A stretch of 64,000 bases of DNA from Candidatus Lernaella stagnicola (GTDB lineage: Bacteria > Lernaellota > Lernaellaia > Lernaellales > Lernaellaceae): contig JAVCCK010000031.1 of assembly GCA_030765525.1 (NCBI GenBank), positions 16,318 through 80,317 of the forward strand. Direction: 5' to 3'. A program made the translations under genes and the position numbers. Shown here piece by piece: positions 42,588-51,091 of the stretch (position 1 is the first letter of the stretch; every line of letters begins with the position of its first letter). The notes beneath the pieces are model-generated. The model saw only the letters and a program-made list of their open reading frames with translations. It had not been told where the DNA came from and ran no database searches.

Positions 42588-43568
42588 ATGAAAAAACTGG
42601 CCTCCAAAATTCTGTTGCTTCTCCTTCTGCTGGCGGTTGAATACGCCGGTTTGGAGGCGGTTGCCCGCGCGTTGTATCCCGAAGCGAGTTTGCGGCTGGC
42701 GGCTAAGGACGTCCTCTTGGCGCAGCGGGCCGAAACCATCGAAGTGCTGCTGATGGGCAACTCGCACGCGGCGCGCGGCATCGACCCGGCCGACCTGTCG
42801 CGTCCGGCCTTCAACCTGGCGTTCCCGGCGACCGATCTCTACAACTGCCGCCACTTACTGGCGCGCGTCGTCGATCGCCTACCGCGCCTGAGGACAATCA
42901 TCGTCAACCTCAGCGATCATTCCTTCGCATTCGACGCCGCCACGCAAACGCCCGCGCTCGTGTACCAGTTTTGGGAGGTCTACCGCATTCCGCCTCGCAG
43001 CTCATCGCTGGTGACGCCGCTGCGCTACGCGCAATACCTCTCGCGTTTCTGGCTTGTACGCGGCACGTTCTTGAAGGATTTTATCCGCCACGGCTTGCGG
43101 AGACGACCGCCGAGAGATCCCATTCTCGCCGTGGAAACATTGCACGATGACGGATTTCGCACGACATCCCTTAGCCTGCCGCCGGCCGTCATGCGCCAGC
43201 ACGCCGCTAAACGCGTGACTCGGCACATCGAGTTTGGCACTGACGAGAGCGCCCGCGAACGCAATCGGGATTACTTGCGGGACTTCCTCACACTGGCGGC
43301 CGAGCACCGGCTCGACGTGGTGATCGTCACGTTGCCGCTTTCGACGTCGTACCGCGAACTGTACCCGCGAGAACTGAGCAGCCAGTTCGACGACGACCTC
43401 CATCAGGTGCTGGCCGACCTCCCGGACGTAAGGTATCTCGACTTCGGGAGTACACCCGGTCTCACGAATGACGATTTCAAGGACGCCGACCACCTCAACG
43501 GCCGCGGCGCGGCGAAAGTGACGCGCTTGCTGGATGTGGCGCTGTTTGGCGATTCCGAATTGGAGTAG
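42588..43568 (+). CDS. Membrane-anchored SGNH/AlgJ-like protein
   Basis: A 326-residue protein with an N-terminal anchor (ILLLLLLLAVEYAGL), then a SGNH-type pattern: LLMGNSHAARGIDP (Ser of GNSH), a central strand IIVNLSD, and DADHLNGRGAAKVT containing the DxxH pair. The expected place is the periplasmic face, where it would complete O-acylation with the adjacent MBOAT. Motif GNSHAARGIDP is typical of membrane-linked SGNH partners of MBOAT proteins. ATG 42588 chosen over TTG 42579, which overlaps the upstream stop. Confidence 0.82.
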   Translation: MKKLASKILLLLLLLAVEYAGLEAVARALYPEASLRLAAKDVLLAQRAETIEVLLMGNSHAARGIDPADLSRPAFNLAFPATDLYNCRHLLARVVDRLPRLRTIIVNLSDHSFAFDAATQTPALVYQFWEVYRIPPRSSSLVTPLRYAQYLSRFWLVRGTFLKDFIRHGLRRRPPRDPILAVETLHDDGFRTTSLSLPPAVMRQHAAKRVTRHIEFGTDESARERNRDYLRDFLTLAAEHRLDVVIVTLPLSTSYRELYPRELSSQFDDDLHQVLADLPDVRYLDFGSTPGLTNDDFKDADHLNGRGAAKVTRLLDVALFGDSELE

Positions 43569-43588
43569 GCCGCCCGTTTCCCTGCGGA

Positions 43589-43678
43589 TCACGCCTCGTC
43601 GGACGAATTGCAGGCCGAAAGGGACAGGGAGGCGACGAGCGGAAAACAAACGGCGAAACACAAAATCATTCGTTCCAT
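43589..43678 (-). CDS. Mini-lipoprotein of 29 residues
   Basis: A 29-codon frame that is almost only a lipoprotein signal: basic start MER, hydrophobic core ILCFAVCFPLVASLSL, lipobox LSAC, then NSSDEA and TGA. GAGG lies 6 bases upstream of the ATG. After processing it would leave a seven-residue lipopeptide, similar in plan to entericidin-type small lipoproteins though shorter. It lies 59 bases downstream of the 43738-44790 lipoprotein gene on the same strand. Alternative: a truncated remnant of a longer lipoprotein gene. Confidence 0.55.
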   Translation of the reverse strand: MERMILCFAVCFPLVASLSLSACNSSDEA

Positions 43679-43703
43679 GCCGAACCTCGCGATGCCACCG
43701 AAT

Positions 43704-43752
43704 CAACATAGCAGTTTTACCGCGCGACTTCCAGGTTTCAATATGCGTCGGC
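43704..43752. repeat. 3-prime flank repeat, copy A
   Basis: 49 bases covering the last codons and downstream flank of lipoprotein A. They match 44832-44880 at all but a few positions, showing that the flank was duplicated with the gene. Confidence 0.85.
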
Positions 43753-44790
43753 GGCGACGAGGAAGCCGGTAATGTGCTCTTCATTGGAAAACTCGATCAG
43801 CCGCGCAGCCTGCAATCCGGATATTAAATACAGGCCGGCGTCATTCTCGACAGGAGAAATGCCAAGGCCGCTGCCGCCTGGCGCAAAAGTCATCCAACGG
43901 AAGTAGGGCCAATTCGTTTCGATGAGTTCATTTGCACCGGCAAGGACAAACACGCCTAAATCGAGTGTGTCCAACTGAAAACCGCTGACCGCCATATGGT
44001 CGTTATCGATGCGAGCCAAAACAGGGTTCTCGCCCGTCGTCAAAACCCGAATTCCTCTTGAATCTTCTTCACAAACGGTGTTTTCGCAGCGGACCAGCAC
44101 GAACTCTTCCGATCCACCGTTGAGACTGGATGCGAAGCCATAAATGACTTGCGCTGTTTGCATCTGCAGATCATATAGAGCGCGATCGAAGGTAAGTTCC
44201 TCCTCGTCAGCGGAGGAAATAACGACATAATGCTCATTATTCAGCAAAGCGACACACTCACCGGATGGCATACAATCAATGAGCGCCGCTACATCCTCTC
44301 GCCAATCGCTCCAGGAAGAGCCATTCCATTTCACCAGCGTTTCAGATGAGAAGCAATGAACAACACCGGAATCCTCGGAAAACAAGAAGTTCTTGAGAAT
44401 TCGTGTGCCCTCGCCGGTCGCACACGGCGGTTGCATCGAAAATTCACGCCATTCGCCGATGCTGAATTGATAAAGGGTAGTCATGTCCGTTGCCCAAGCA
44501 ACGGGCCCGAGAGCGTCACCGAATTCGAAAACCCCCGAATCGGGAATAGCGTAGGTCGTAACGTCGTCTATCTCAATTCGATAGAGGGCCGACCACTCGC
44601 TGCTTTCTCGAGGATGCGTCGCGAGCCATCCATTGAGAGGCTTGGGATCATCCGGCCAGGTGCCGACGGGCGAGGCGTCGTCGTTGTCGTCATCGTCAGC
44701 CGGGGTGTCGTTGTCGTCGTCATCGTCGTCGCAGGCCAAACCGGCGACGAGAAGAAGTGCGAGGGTTAAAACGAAAAGACTTCGAAACAT
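43738..44790 (-). CDS. Asp-rich lipoprotein, duplicated copy A
   Basis: A 350-residue lipoprotein. Signal core SLFVLTLALLLVAGLAC with lipobox AGLAC (Cys 20), followed directly by an Asp/Asn stretch to about residue 40, then ASPVGTWPDDPKP and a mostly beta domain with repeated Trp/Gly-containing strands, possibly propeller-like. It ends FLVAADAY. The +2 residue is Asp. N-terminal 45 residues, the flanks and the terminal ADAY are nearly the same as in the next gene, while the bodies differ widely: a tandem duplication. No enzymatic motif seen. Confidence 0.82.
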   Translation of the reverse strand: MFRSLFVLTLALLLVAGLACDDDDDDNDTPADDDDNDDASPVGTWPDDPKPLNGWLATHPRESSEWSALYRIEIDDVTTYAIPDSGVFEFGDALGPVAWATDMTTLYQFSIGEWREFSMQPPCATGEGTRILKNFLFSEDSGVVHCFSSETLVKWNGSSWSDWREDVAALIDCMPSGECVALLNNEHYVVISSADEEELTFDRALYDLQMQTAQVIYGFASSLNGGSEEFVLVRCENTVCEEDSRGIRVLTTGENPVLARIDNDHMAVSGFQLDTLDLGVFVLAGANELIETNWPYFRWMTFAPGGSGLGISPVENDAGLYLISGLQAARLIEFSNEEHITGFLVAADAY

Positions 44791-44828
44791 AAAACCGTTT
44801 TTTTAATTGCAGGCATCACAAGCTCCCG
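44641..44828. repeat. 5-prime cassette repeat, copy A
   Basis: About 190 bases: the signal peptide, Asp tract and upstream flank of lipoprotein A. They match 45787-45969 apart from small indels in the Asp codons. The flank includes a copy of the peptidase 3-prime end (GAGCTTGTGATGCCTGC, one change from the real gene), although no peptidase is present there. Confidence 0.85.
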
Positions 44829-44831
44829 AAA

Positions 44832-44880
44832 CAACCTAGCAGTTATGCCGCGCGGCTTCCAGGTTTCAATATGCGTCGGC
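44832..44880. repeat. 3-prime flank repeat, copy B
   Basis: Second copy of the 49-base unit, at the end of lipoprotein B, reading the same ATATGCGTCGGC end (minus-strand ADAY codons). Confidence 0.85.
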
Positions 44881-45930
44881 AATTAGTAGAAAAAACGGAT
44901 TGAAAACAGGGCCGTCATTTTTGTATTCCATTTCAAACAGTGGATGTAGATCCCAGCCATTGATGGAGTAAAAAACCCACTTTCGATTATCTTCGATGCC
45001 GAATCCAAGGCCTCCGCCGCCCGGCGCGAATCGTAAAACGAGCTTTCCCCAACCGGTCTCTAAGTAGGTTGAGTTACCGTCAAGAATAAAGGTTCCTTCA
45101 TCCCAGCCCCCGGGGTGCGTGGCCAAAGCAACGTAGCGGTCGTCAATTCGCTCCAAATCGCCGCCGAAAAACAACTGGTTGGCACCGAATCGCGTGTCGT
45201 GAGTCCAAGTGTTTTCCGCGGCCCGATAAAGTTTTTCCTCGCCCTCGGAAAACGTAAACAAAGCGAAGCCGACACCGTCACCCCGAAGCGCCGCCGTCCA
45301 AAGGGATGATGCGCCGGGCGGAAAATCCATTGGAATCGCCGTTCTATTTTCAAGACGGAATATCGCTTGTTGGCCCCAAACGAGGCAATTCTCCGTGTCG
45401 AGGCAATCAATGTTATAGGCACCGTAGGGCACGTCGAATTCGGCGATTGGATTCCACGCCAAGCCGTCGTATTCGAATAGAGTGGCCGGATCGTCGCAGA
45501 TGAGAAAAGCGGAAGTCGACGAAAAAGCGGCAAGATTATTCATGCCGAAACCCACTTCGCCGATACAAGGTGGTTGTGCAGAAAGCGGCGTCCAATCGCC
45601 GTCGCGAAGTTCGTAAAGGACGCCGACGCTCTCGGCGAAAGCGTGACCGTTGTCGCTCATGCTTCCATTAAAAAAGACGTTCAATCCATCGAACGTGTTG
45701 GGCGTGACAATTCCGTCGGCAATTGCGTATAGCCCAACCCAACCCTCTGTCTGACGTGATATTACAGAAAACCACCCCACAACCGGCTTGGGATCATCCG
45801 GCCAGGTGCCGACGGGCGAGGCGTCGTCGTTATCGTCATCGGCAGGAGTATTGTTGTCGTCGTCATCGTCGCAGGCCAAACCGGCGACGAGAAGAAGGGC
45901 GAGCGTTAAAACGAAAAGACTTCGAAACAT
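44866..45930 (-). CDS. Asp-rich lipoprotein, duplicated copy B
   Basis: A 354-residue paralogue of the neighbouring lipoprotein. Signal and lipobox AGLAC are the same, the Asp/Asn tract is two residues shorter, then SPVGTWPDDPKP and a divergent beta-rich body (ANQLFFGGDLERIDDRYVALATHPGG) ending LLIADAY. It starts 13 bases after the metalloprotease stop, so it is probably read from the same transcript. ATG 45930 is chosen because the signal peptide starts there; a longer frame to 46116 would overlap the peptidase gene. Cell-surface location inferred; function unknown. Confidence 0.83.
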   Translation of the reverse strand: MFRSLFVLTLALLLVAGLACDDDDDNNTPADDDNDDASPVGTWPDDPKPVVGWFSVISRQTEGWVGLYAIADGIVTPNTFDGLNVFFNGSMSDNGHAFAESVGVLYELRDGDWTPLSAQPPCIGEVGFGMNNLAAFSSTSAFLICDDPATLFEYDGLAWNPIAEFDVPYGAYNIDCLDTENCLVWGQQAIFRLENRTAIPMDFPPGASSLWTAALRGDGVGFALFTFSEGEEKLYRAAENTWTHDTRFGANQLFFGGDLERIDDRYVALATHPGGWDEGTFILDGNSTYLETGWGKLVLRFAPGGGGLGFGIEDNRKWVFYSINGWDLHPLFEMEYKNDGPVFNPFFLLIADAY

Positions 45931-45969
45931 AAAACCGTTTTTTTTAATTGCAGGCATCGCAAGCTCCCG
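45787..45969. repeat. 5-prime cassette repeat, copy B
   Basis: Second copy of the signal-peptide/Asp-tract cassette with upstream flank. Here the flank is the true 3-prime end of the peptidase gene, so this copy is the likely original arrangement. Confidence 0.85.
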
Positions 45970-48540
45970 GGTAATCAAGGTTTTCCAGCATGCAGCGGAT
46001 TTTGTCGAAGTCCCAGAACAATTGGCAAGACCAAGTGCACTGGTAACGGTAGCTGAACAGTCCACACTCCGCCCACGGTATTGCGTCGCAAACGTCGCCG
46101 CAGTTTTTACAGTCACCCGCTGTCAGAGACCGCAAATACTCACGGAAGGTTTGGCTCCACAGGTTCTGGGTGCAGTCATTCAAACAGCCGGCTTCACTGG
46201 CGAACCAACCGCAACTTCCCACGAGAGTCGAAGCCTTGTCGGCGCAGACGTTGTCGAAGCCCGTGCCGCCGTCTCCACAACAGATCGGTGTAAGGGGTGA
46301 AACCGGACAGTTCGCCTTCACAGCGCCATGGCAGGCGCCTTCCCCGGCGATACCGGTCCACGCACTTTCGGGGCAAACGACGCCGGCGCAATCGGCGCAG
46401 TAACCGGCGACATGGCAGGAAGACTCCGGTACGCAATCCCAGGTCGGATATGGCTGGCCGATTCCGGTCAAGACACCGTGTCGCTCGAATACCGCCTTGA
46501 TGTAGTCGTGACAGTTTTGAGAAGAGCCGACAGGGCAATCGTCGGCGAGTTCATTCAGCACGATAGAACTGGCTGTGTCCCAAAGAAAAGTCATAACGCG
46601 AATGTCACTGAGGGCAATCTCCATTAGGGTCAAATAAGCGAGTTGGTCCGTATACAGTTTCCCTAAACCAGCGTAGGTTGAGCCGGAGTAGCCGTTCCTG
46701 ATGTCCCATAAGATTTGGGTTAAGACCTTTCCTTCGTCGTAGACGGGAAAACAACATTTAAAAACGGGCTGATAGAGGAACAACGCCGCGTCGCTCTCGC
46801 AAGATAGATTGGTCAGATAGAAATTGTCGGGACCGGCTTCCTCCATGGACGCACCGAAATACATCGCGAAACCTTCTTTGAATGCGCTGGTTTCGTCAAC
46901 GTTGAAAACGCTGCCGTTTTCCCAATACTCGTTACCAGTCTTAAAGGCCTTCTGAACATAATGAGTGAATTCGTGGTACATCGCGGGGTGCCGGAATAGC
47001 CCTCGGTATTCGTTTTCGACATAGTAAATCGTGCCGGAGGCCGGCGGGCCGGGATTGTAATTGGACGTCGTTCCGAGAACCATAGTCGGAACGAGATAAG
47101 GATCTATTGTATTCAGATAGTCGGCCTCATCAATACTATAAAATGTGAAGAATCCTTGGTTGTTCGTTGCACAGATTTTGTCGTTTACCGGAAAGCCATA
47201 TTCTCTAAAGCACGAGGGATGCCCTGCACCGCAGAATGAGACGTCGGTATGATCCTTATTGACGATCACGACAAGGTTGTGGTCCTCGGGATACTTCGTG
47301 CGGTGATACAATATGCCCGGCACAACCGGATAAACATCCTCATCAAATCCCAATGTATTTTTGAAGTAATTCAACGCGTGGAGAATGTGGTGGTACGCGG
47401 TCCAGGTCGAAATACCATTAAGTTCAATTCGGTTGCCGTCGTCATTGTAAGGTAGACAAAAAAGCGATTTTGCGAATTTGTAATTGAATGATTCATAGGA
47501 CCAATACGTGTCGTTGCTGAGGAGGCGATCAATTTCGCACGAGTCTTCTTCGTTCATGTCGTAGACATGCACATCGGGATTGAACGCGGCGCGGGAATTG
47601 CCGAAACCGTAAGTAGTATCCACCCAGCGCGGTCGAAAAGCGGGCTCGTTGCACTCGATCGCGGCCTGCGTGTCGAGCGTGTACCCGTAGACGATCTCGT
47701 CGTAGTCGTCGCCCGGCGCGCCGTCGATGTTCGAGGAATAGGAAAGCACCGTGGCCGATTCCGCGCTGACGATGAACGTCAAATCGTTGCCGAGCTCGTC
47801 AAATGAAAAGGGTAAAGCAACGCGGACGGCGTAGGTCGGCAGCACTTCGCCGAGGATAAAACGATACGCCAACGTCGTGCCGCGAAACGCCACTTGATCC
47901 GGCAACGCGTTGACCACGTCGAGCACCGCCAGACGCGCCGCTTCCGGCGTGATGAAAACCGCGGGCGGGTCCTCAATGTACCCCAACGCCTCGCCCGAAA
48001 CCTTTCGCAGCCGCCCCTCGCCGTCGAAAAAGCCCAGCACCTCGCCGTTGACATAGGGCACATCCGCGACGAATTGGCGCAACGACACGATGGTCCCCTC
48101 CGGACAAGTCGGCTCGATCCATTCATCTTCGCGCAAACCGGGCAGCGGTTCCATACGGGAATGATCGCAATGATAGACGGCGTTCGGCTCCGACAACGCG
48201 GCCCGCACCAACCCCGGAGTCGGGCCGCCGCGCAGGCCGAACAAGGCGTCGTTATCCGCGAGAAAGTCGCGCAGCGTGCCGACGAAGTCGCCGTAGGATT
48301 CGACGGGCTCGAAGCCCCAGACGATCATGGGGTGGCCGAGTTTCGCGCCCCAACGAATTTCCGCGCCGGGCTGCTCACCCTTGAAACGTTCCCACGCCCG
48401 GACGCATTGCGGATCCGGCTCGCGGTCGTACGCAGCGGCGCGGGCGTCAACGGGAAGGGTGAAAACGGCGACAGAAAAAAGCATCGAAAAGAGAAGAACT
48501 AACGAAAACGATAAAGATTTTCGGGGGGGGGGGTAAACAT
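45944..48540 (-). CDS. Secreted zinc metallopeptidase (HExxH), start out of frame across a C11 tract
   Basis: About 860 residues. A fungalysin/thermolysin-type propeptide is likely in the first third (VNGEVLGFFDGEGRLRKVSGEALG). The zinc site is YHEFTHYVQ (codons 46961-46975) with a downstream gluzincin Glu in KEGFAMYFG. The C-terminal 170 residues are Cys-rich (CVPESSCHVAGYCADCAGVVC, ICCGDGGTGFDNVC). ATG 48540 has GGGAG 9 bases upstream and would begin MFTPPP before a perfect signal peptide (SLVLLFSMLFSVAVFTL), but the 11-base C run (48523-48533) puts it out of frame; 9 or 12 bases would restore it. Without that start the only upstream one is a TTG at 48619. Confidence 0.75.
48523..48533. repeat. 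Homopolymer G11 (C11 on coding strand) at the peptidase start
   Basis: Eleven G in a row, 5 bases inside the predicted ATG of the metallopeptidase on the minus strand. Such tracts slip during replication and cause phase variation; they are also error-prone in sequencing. Confidence 0.9.
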
Positions 48541-48688
48541 CGTATAATACTCCCAATAAATATAGGCGACAAAGAACTAATCCATATATACGCCGACGTT
48601 TCGCCGCGCGCAAGGACAAAAAACGAAATCAAAAAAATATTGCCGCGTCGGGAATATAGCGTTTGGGCGTTCTCTTAGAACCGTGAAT

Positions 48689-49039
48689 CTAACCGGCGAA
48701 GTCTTGCAGGAAGCGGTCGAGAATGACGTGGCTGTCGTCGGTCATTTGCTGGAACTGGATGCCGAAGCCGGGCAAGACGGCGTGTCCGTTACGTCCCGGA
48801 TTGTACCAGGCGACGCGGCCGATCACGCGCACCAGACCGCTCGGCGTGCGAATGCGCAGGTGAAGCCGCAGCCCGGGGTGCAGGCTTTCGGTGGCTTGCA
48901 GGAACAGGCCTCCCTGGCTGATGTTGGTGGAAAAAGCGTCGCGGAGATCGCCGCCGGCGGAATACTGCACTTGCAGCATCGAGGGTACCCGCCGGTCGAC
49001 GCGCATGTTGGCGCTGGTTTTCCGCGTGCGTTTGAACAC
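48689..49039 (-). CDS. PilZ domain protein
   Basis: A 116-residue single-domain PilZ protein: MRVDRRVPSMLQVQYS (RxxxR-like region), NISQGGLFLQATESLHPGLRLHLRI, LVRVIGRVAWYNPG and FGIQFQQMTDDSHVILDRFL. The NxSxGG motif for c-di-GMP is present; the Arg motif is shortened. This compact form is common in Myxococcota. GTG start. It stands alone between a peptidase and an unknown membrane protein, so the target is not known. Confidence 0.87.
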   Translation of the reverse strand: MFKRTRKTSANMRVDRRVPSMLQVQYSAGGDLRDAFSTNISQGGLFLQATESLHPGLRLHLRIRTPSGLVRVIGRVAWYNPGRNGHAVLPGFGIQFQQMTDDSHVILDRFLQDFAG

Positions 49040-49215
49040 GATCCCGGTCCTTCACTTTGGGTGCTTTTTTCGAGCCGTCCCCTGCATGGAATTGTTACGA
49101 CGTCCGAGTCCTCACCTATCTATCGACAAAACCTTGTACGCTCCTTTAAGATTTTCGCACAAGTAGCTGAAATTTTCCAGTTAACTGATTTCGAAACGCG
49201 CCGAATCTTCACCGC

Positions 49216-49953
49216 CTATTTCAAATCCCACCGCACGGTGACGTCGGCCATATAGAGGCGCGAATGCTTGGCGTGTAACCTACGCAGCGCGGCCAAACCC
49301 ATCTTGTGGCGTTTCGCCGTCTCGTGCAGCAAGCGATCTTCGTTCGGTTCTTTGAGATCCTCCACAAGCAATTCCGTGCGCACTTGCTCCACCGTCGCGC
49401 GCGTGCCGAGGATGCGCGTCAACAAGGTGTCGCTGATGCCCTGTTTGGTGCGCTCCTGGCGATCGATCAGGCGAACGTTGACCTCCCACGGGGAACCGCC
49501 GGGGATGTCGCCGAAACCCTCCATGTCGCAATTGAGCACTCCAATTGCGGCGGCGAACTCGTCGGCGATGGCTTCGCCGTCAAGAAACACGCGAACTTCC
49601 AACCACCGGTCGCGCGCCGGGTCGATTTGTTGGAACAAGGCGATTAACGCATTTTTGGTCGTGGCAACCAGTTCGTCCCGGGTGATTACCGGCGCGATGA
49701 CCGCGTTCGCGAAGGCGGCGGTGCGTTCCGCCACGGTTTTGAATCGCGGTTTGCTGAGCGTAAATTCGACGGCGCCTTCCATGGTTTCCAAGGGGATGTC
49801 GATCCACGGCACGTTGAGTGTTACCGGCGTCTTTTCCGGTTTCGGAGTGGCCGGTTGGTCGCCTTGCCAATTGCGCAGGACGAAGTATTTGCCGAGGGCG
49901 GCAATTAGAATAAGTAGGGCTACGCCGATGATTTTCTCACGCCACGATCTCAT
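49216..49953 (-). CDS. Membrane-anchored protein of unknown function
   Basis: A 245-residue protein with an N-terminal anchor (EKIIGVALLILIAALGKYFVL), a short Pro-rich linker, then a mixed alpha/beta extracytoplasmic domain (WIDIPLETMEGAVEFTL, RWLEVRVFLDGEAIADEFAAAIGVL). The C-terminal region is basic with helices. No motif recognised. ATG 49953 follows AAAAAGGCGA and puts the signal at the start. Gene faces away from the acyltransferase operon. Confidence 0.65.
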   Translation of the reverse strand: MRSWREKIIGVALLILIAALGKYFVLRNWQGDQPATPKPEKTPVTLNVPWIDIPLETMEGAVEFTLSKPRFKTVAERTAAFANAVIAPVITRDELVATTKNALIALFQQIDPARDRWLEVRVFLDGEAIADEFAAAIGVLNCDMEGFGDIPGGSPWEVNVRLIDRQERTKQGISDTLLTRILGTRATVEQVRTELLVEDLKEPNEDRLLHETAKRHKMGLAALRRLHAKHSRLYMADVTVRWDLK

Positions 49954-50100
49954 GAGGTCGCCTTTTTGTTGGACGTCAATGTAGGCGCTGGCCATCTCGA
50001 CGGCAAGCGATACTCGGCTTGGGAGAGCGTCGGTGCTGGAAGGGAGGGCCGATCGCCAGCCAACTTATTGAAAACAGGTAGAAATCCCATTAAATACGTA

Positions 50101-50130
50101 TTGACATTATCCAAAGGCGCCCGTTATTAT
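50101..50130 (+). promoter_or_regulatory. Sigma-70 promoter of the acyltransferase-SDR operon
   Basis: A perfect TTGACA, 18 bases, then TATTAT (five of six). It lies 38 bases before the ATG of the acyltransferase gene, in an AT-rich patch. Confidence 0.65.
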
Positions 50131-50167
50131 ATTTTCTTACGGGGATATTCATCCAAGAGGAACGAAA

Positions 50168-51091
50168 ATGGACCCGCGCAAAAGGGATCGTGCGCTCGAG
50201 ATCGCGCAAAAATTGCTGCCGCCGGAAGAGTTTGATCGCATTTTGGGGATCGAAATCCACGATCTCGGATTCGGCTTCGACCAATTCGGTATGGAACGGG
50301 AATCCGCGATTTTAGCCTATTCCGTGTTGCGCTTTTTTCATAAAAACTACTTCCGCGTCGAAAGCGGAGACACGCACAACATCCCGTCCAAGGGCCCGGC
50401 GCTGATCGTCTGCAACCATTCGGGCACCTTGCCTTTCGATGCCGCCATCACCGCGACCGACGTGGTGGTCAACACCGATCCACCGCGTCCTTTGCGCGCC
50501 ATCGTCGATAATTTTGCGGGTTTCCTGCCTTTCATCAACGTGTTCTTTTACCGCGTGGGGCAAGTGATCGGACACCGCCGCAATTTCCGCGATTTGCTCG
50601 AGGCGGGCGAACTGGTCGGCGTGTGGCCCGAAGGCACGCGCGGCCTCGGCAAGCCCTTCTCGCAACGATATAACCTGATGAAATTCGCGGTCGGCTTCGT
50701 GGAGTTGTCTCTGGCGCATCGAGCGCCGATCGTGCCCACGGCGCTCATCGGCGCCGAGGAACAGATGCCCATGGCCACCAACCTCAAGCCCTTGGCGCGG
50801 GCGTTCGGATTCCCGTACTTCCCAATCCCGGCATTGTTGCCGCTTCTCGGGCCGCTGGCGTTTCTGCCGCTGCCGACCAAGTACCATATCTACTACGGGG
50901 AACCGATTCACTACTACGAGGAGTACGGCCCCGAAACCATCGATGACCCCGAAACCATTCGCATGTTGGCCGACAAGGTGCAGTTGGTAGTGCAAGACAT
51001 GATTAATAAAGGTCTGCAGAAGAGAACCAGCGTCTTCGGCTTCGAGGAGGATTTGCCATGGCACCAAGCCGAAAAAGCAAAGAGAAGTTAA
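50168..51091 (+). CDS. PlsC-like lysophospholipid acyltransferase
   Basis: A 307-residue glycerol-phosphate-type acyltransferase. Catalytic block VICNHSGTLPFDAAI (His about 84, Asp 7 residues on, one step longer spacing than NHX4D), then FYRVGQVIGHRRNFRDLLEAGELVGVWPEGTRGLGK with the substrate-binding EGTR. Expected to acylate lysophospholipids at the inner membrane. It overlaps the next gene by 34 bases, and this pairing of PlsC-like and SDR genes suggests a lipid-modifying function. Confidence 0.9.
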   Translation: MDPRKRDRALEIAQKLLPPEEFDRILGIEIHDLGFGFDQFGMERESAILAYSVLRFFHKNYFRVESGDTHNIPSKGPALIVCNHSGTLPFDAAITATDVVVNTDPPRPLRAIVDNFAGFLPFINVFFYRVGQVIGHRRNFRDLLEAGELVGVWPEGTRGLGKPFSQRYNLMKFAVGFVELSLAHRAPIVPTALIGAEEQMPMATNLKPLARAFGFPYFPIPALLPLLGPLAFLPLPTKYHIYYGEPIHYYEEYGPETIDDPETIRMLADKVQLVVQDMINKGLQKRTSVFGFEEDLPWHQAEKAKRS

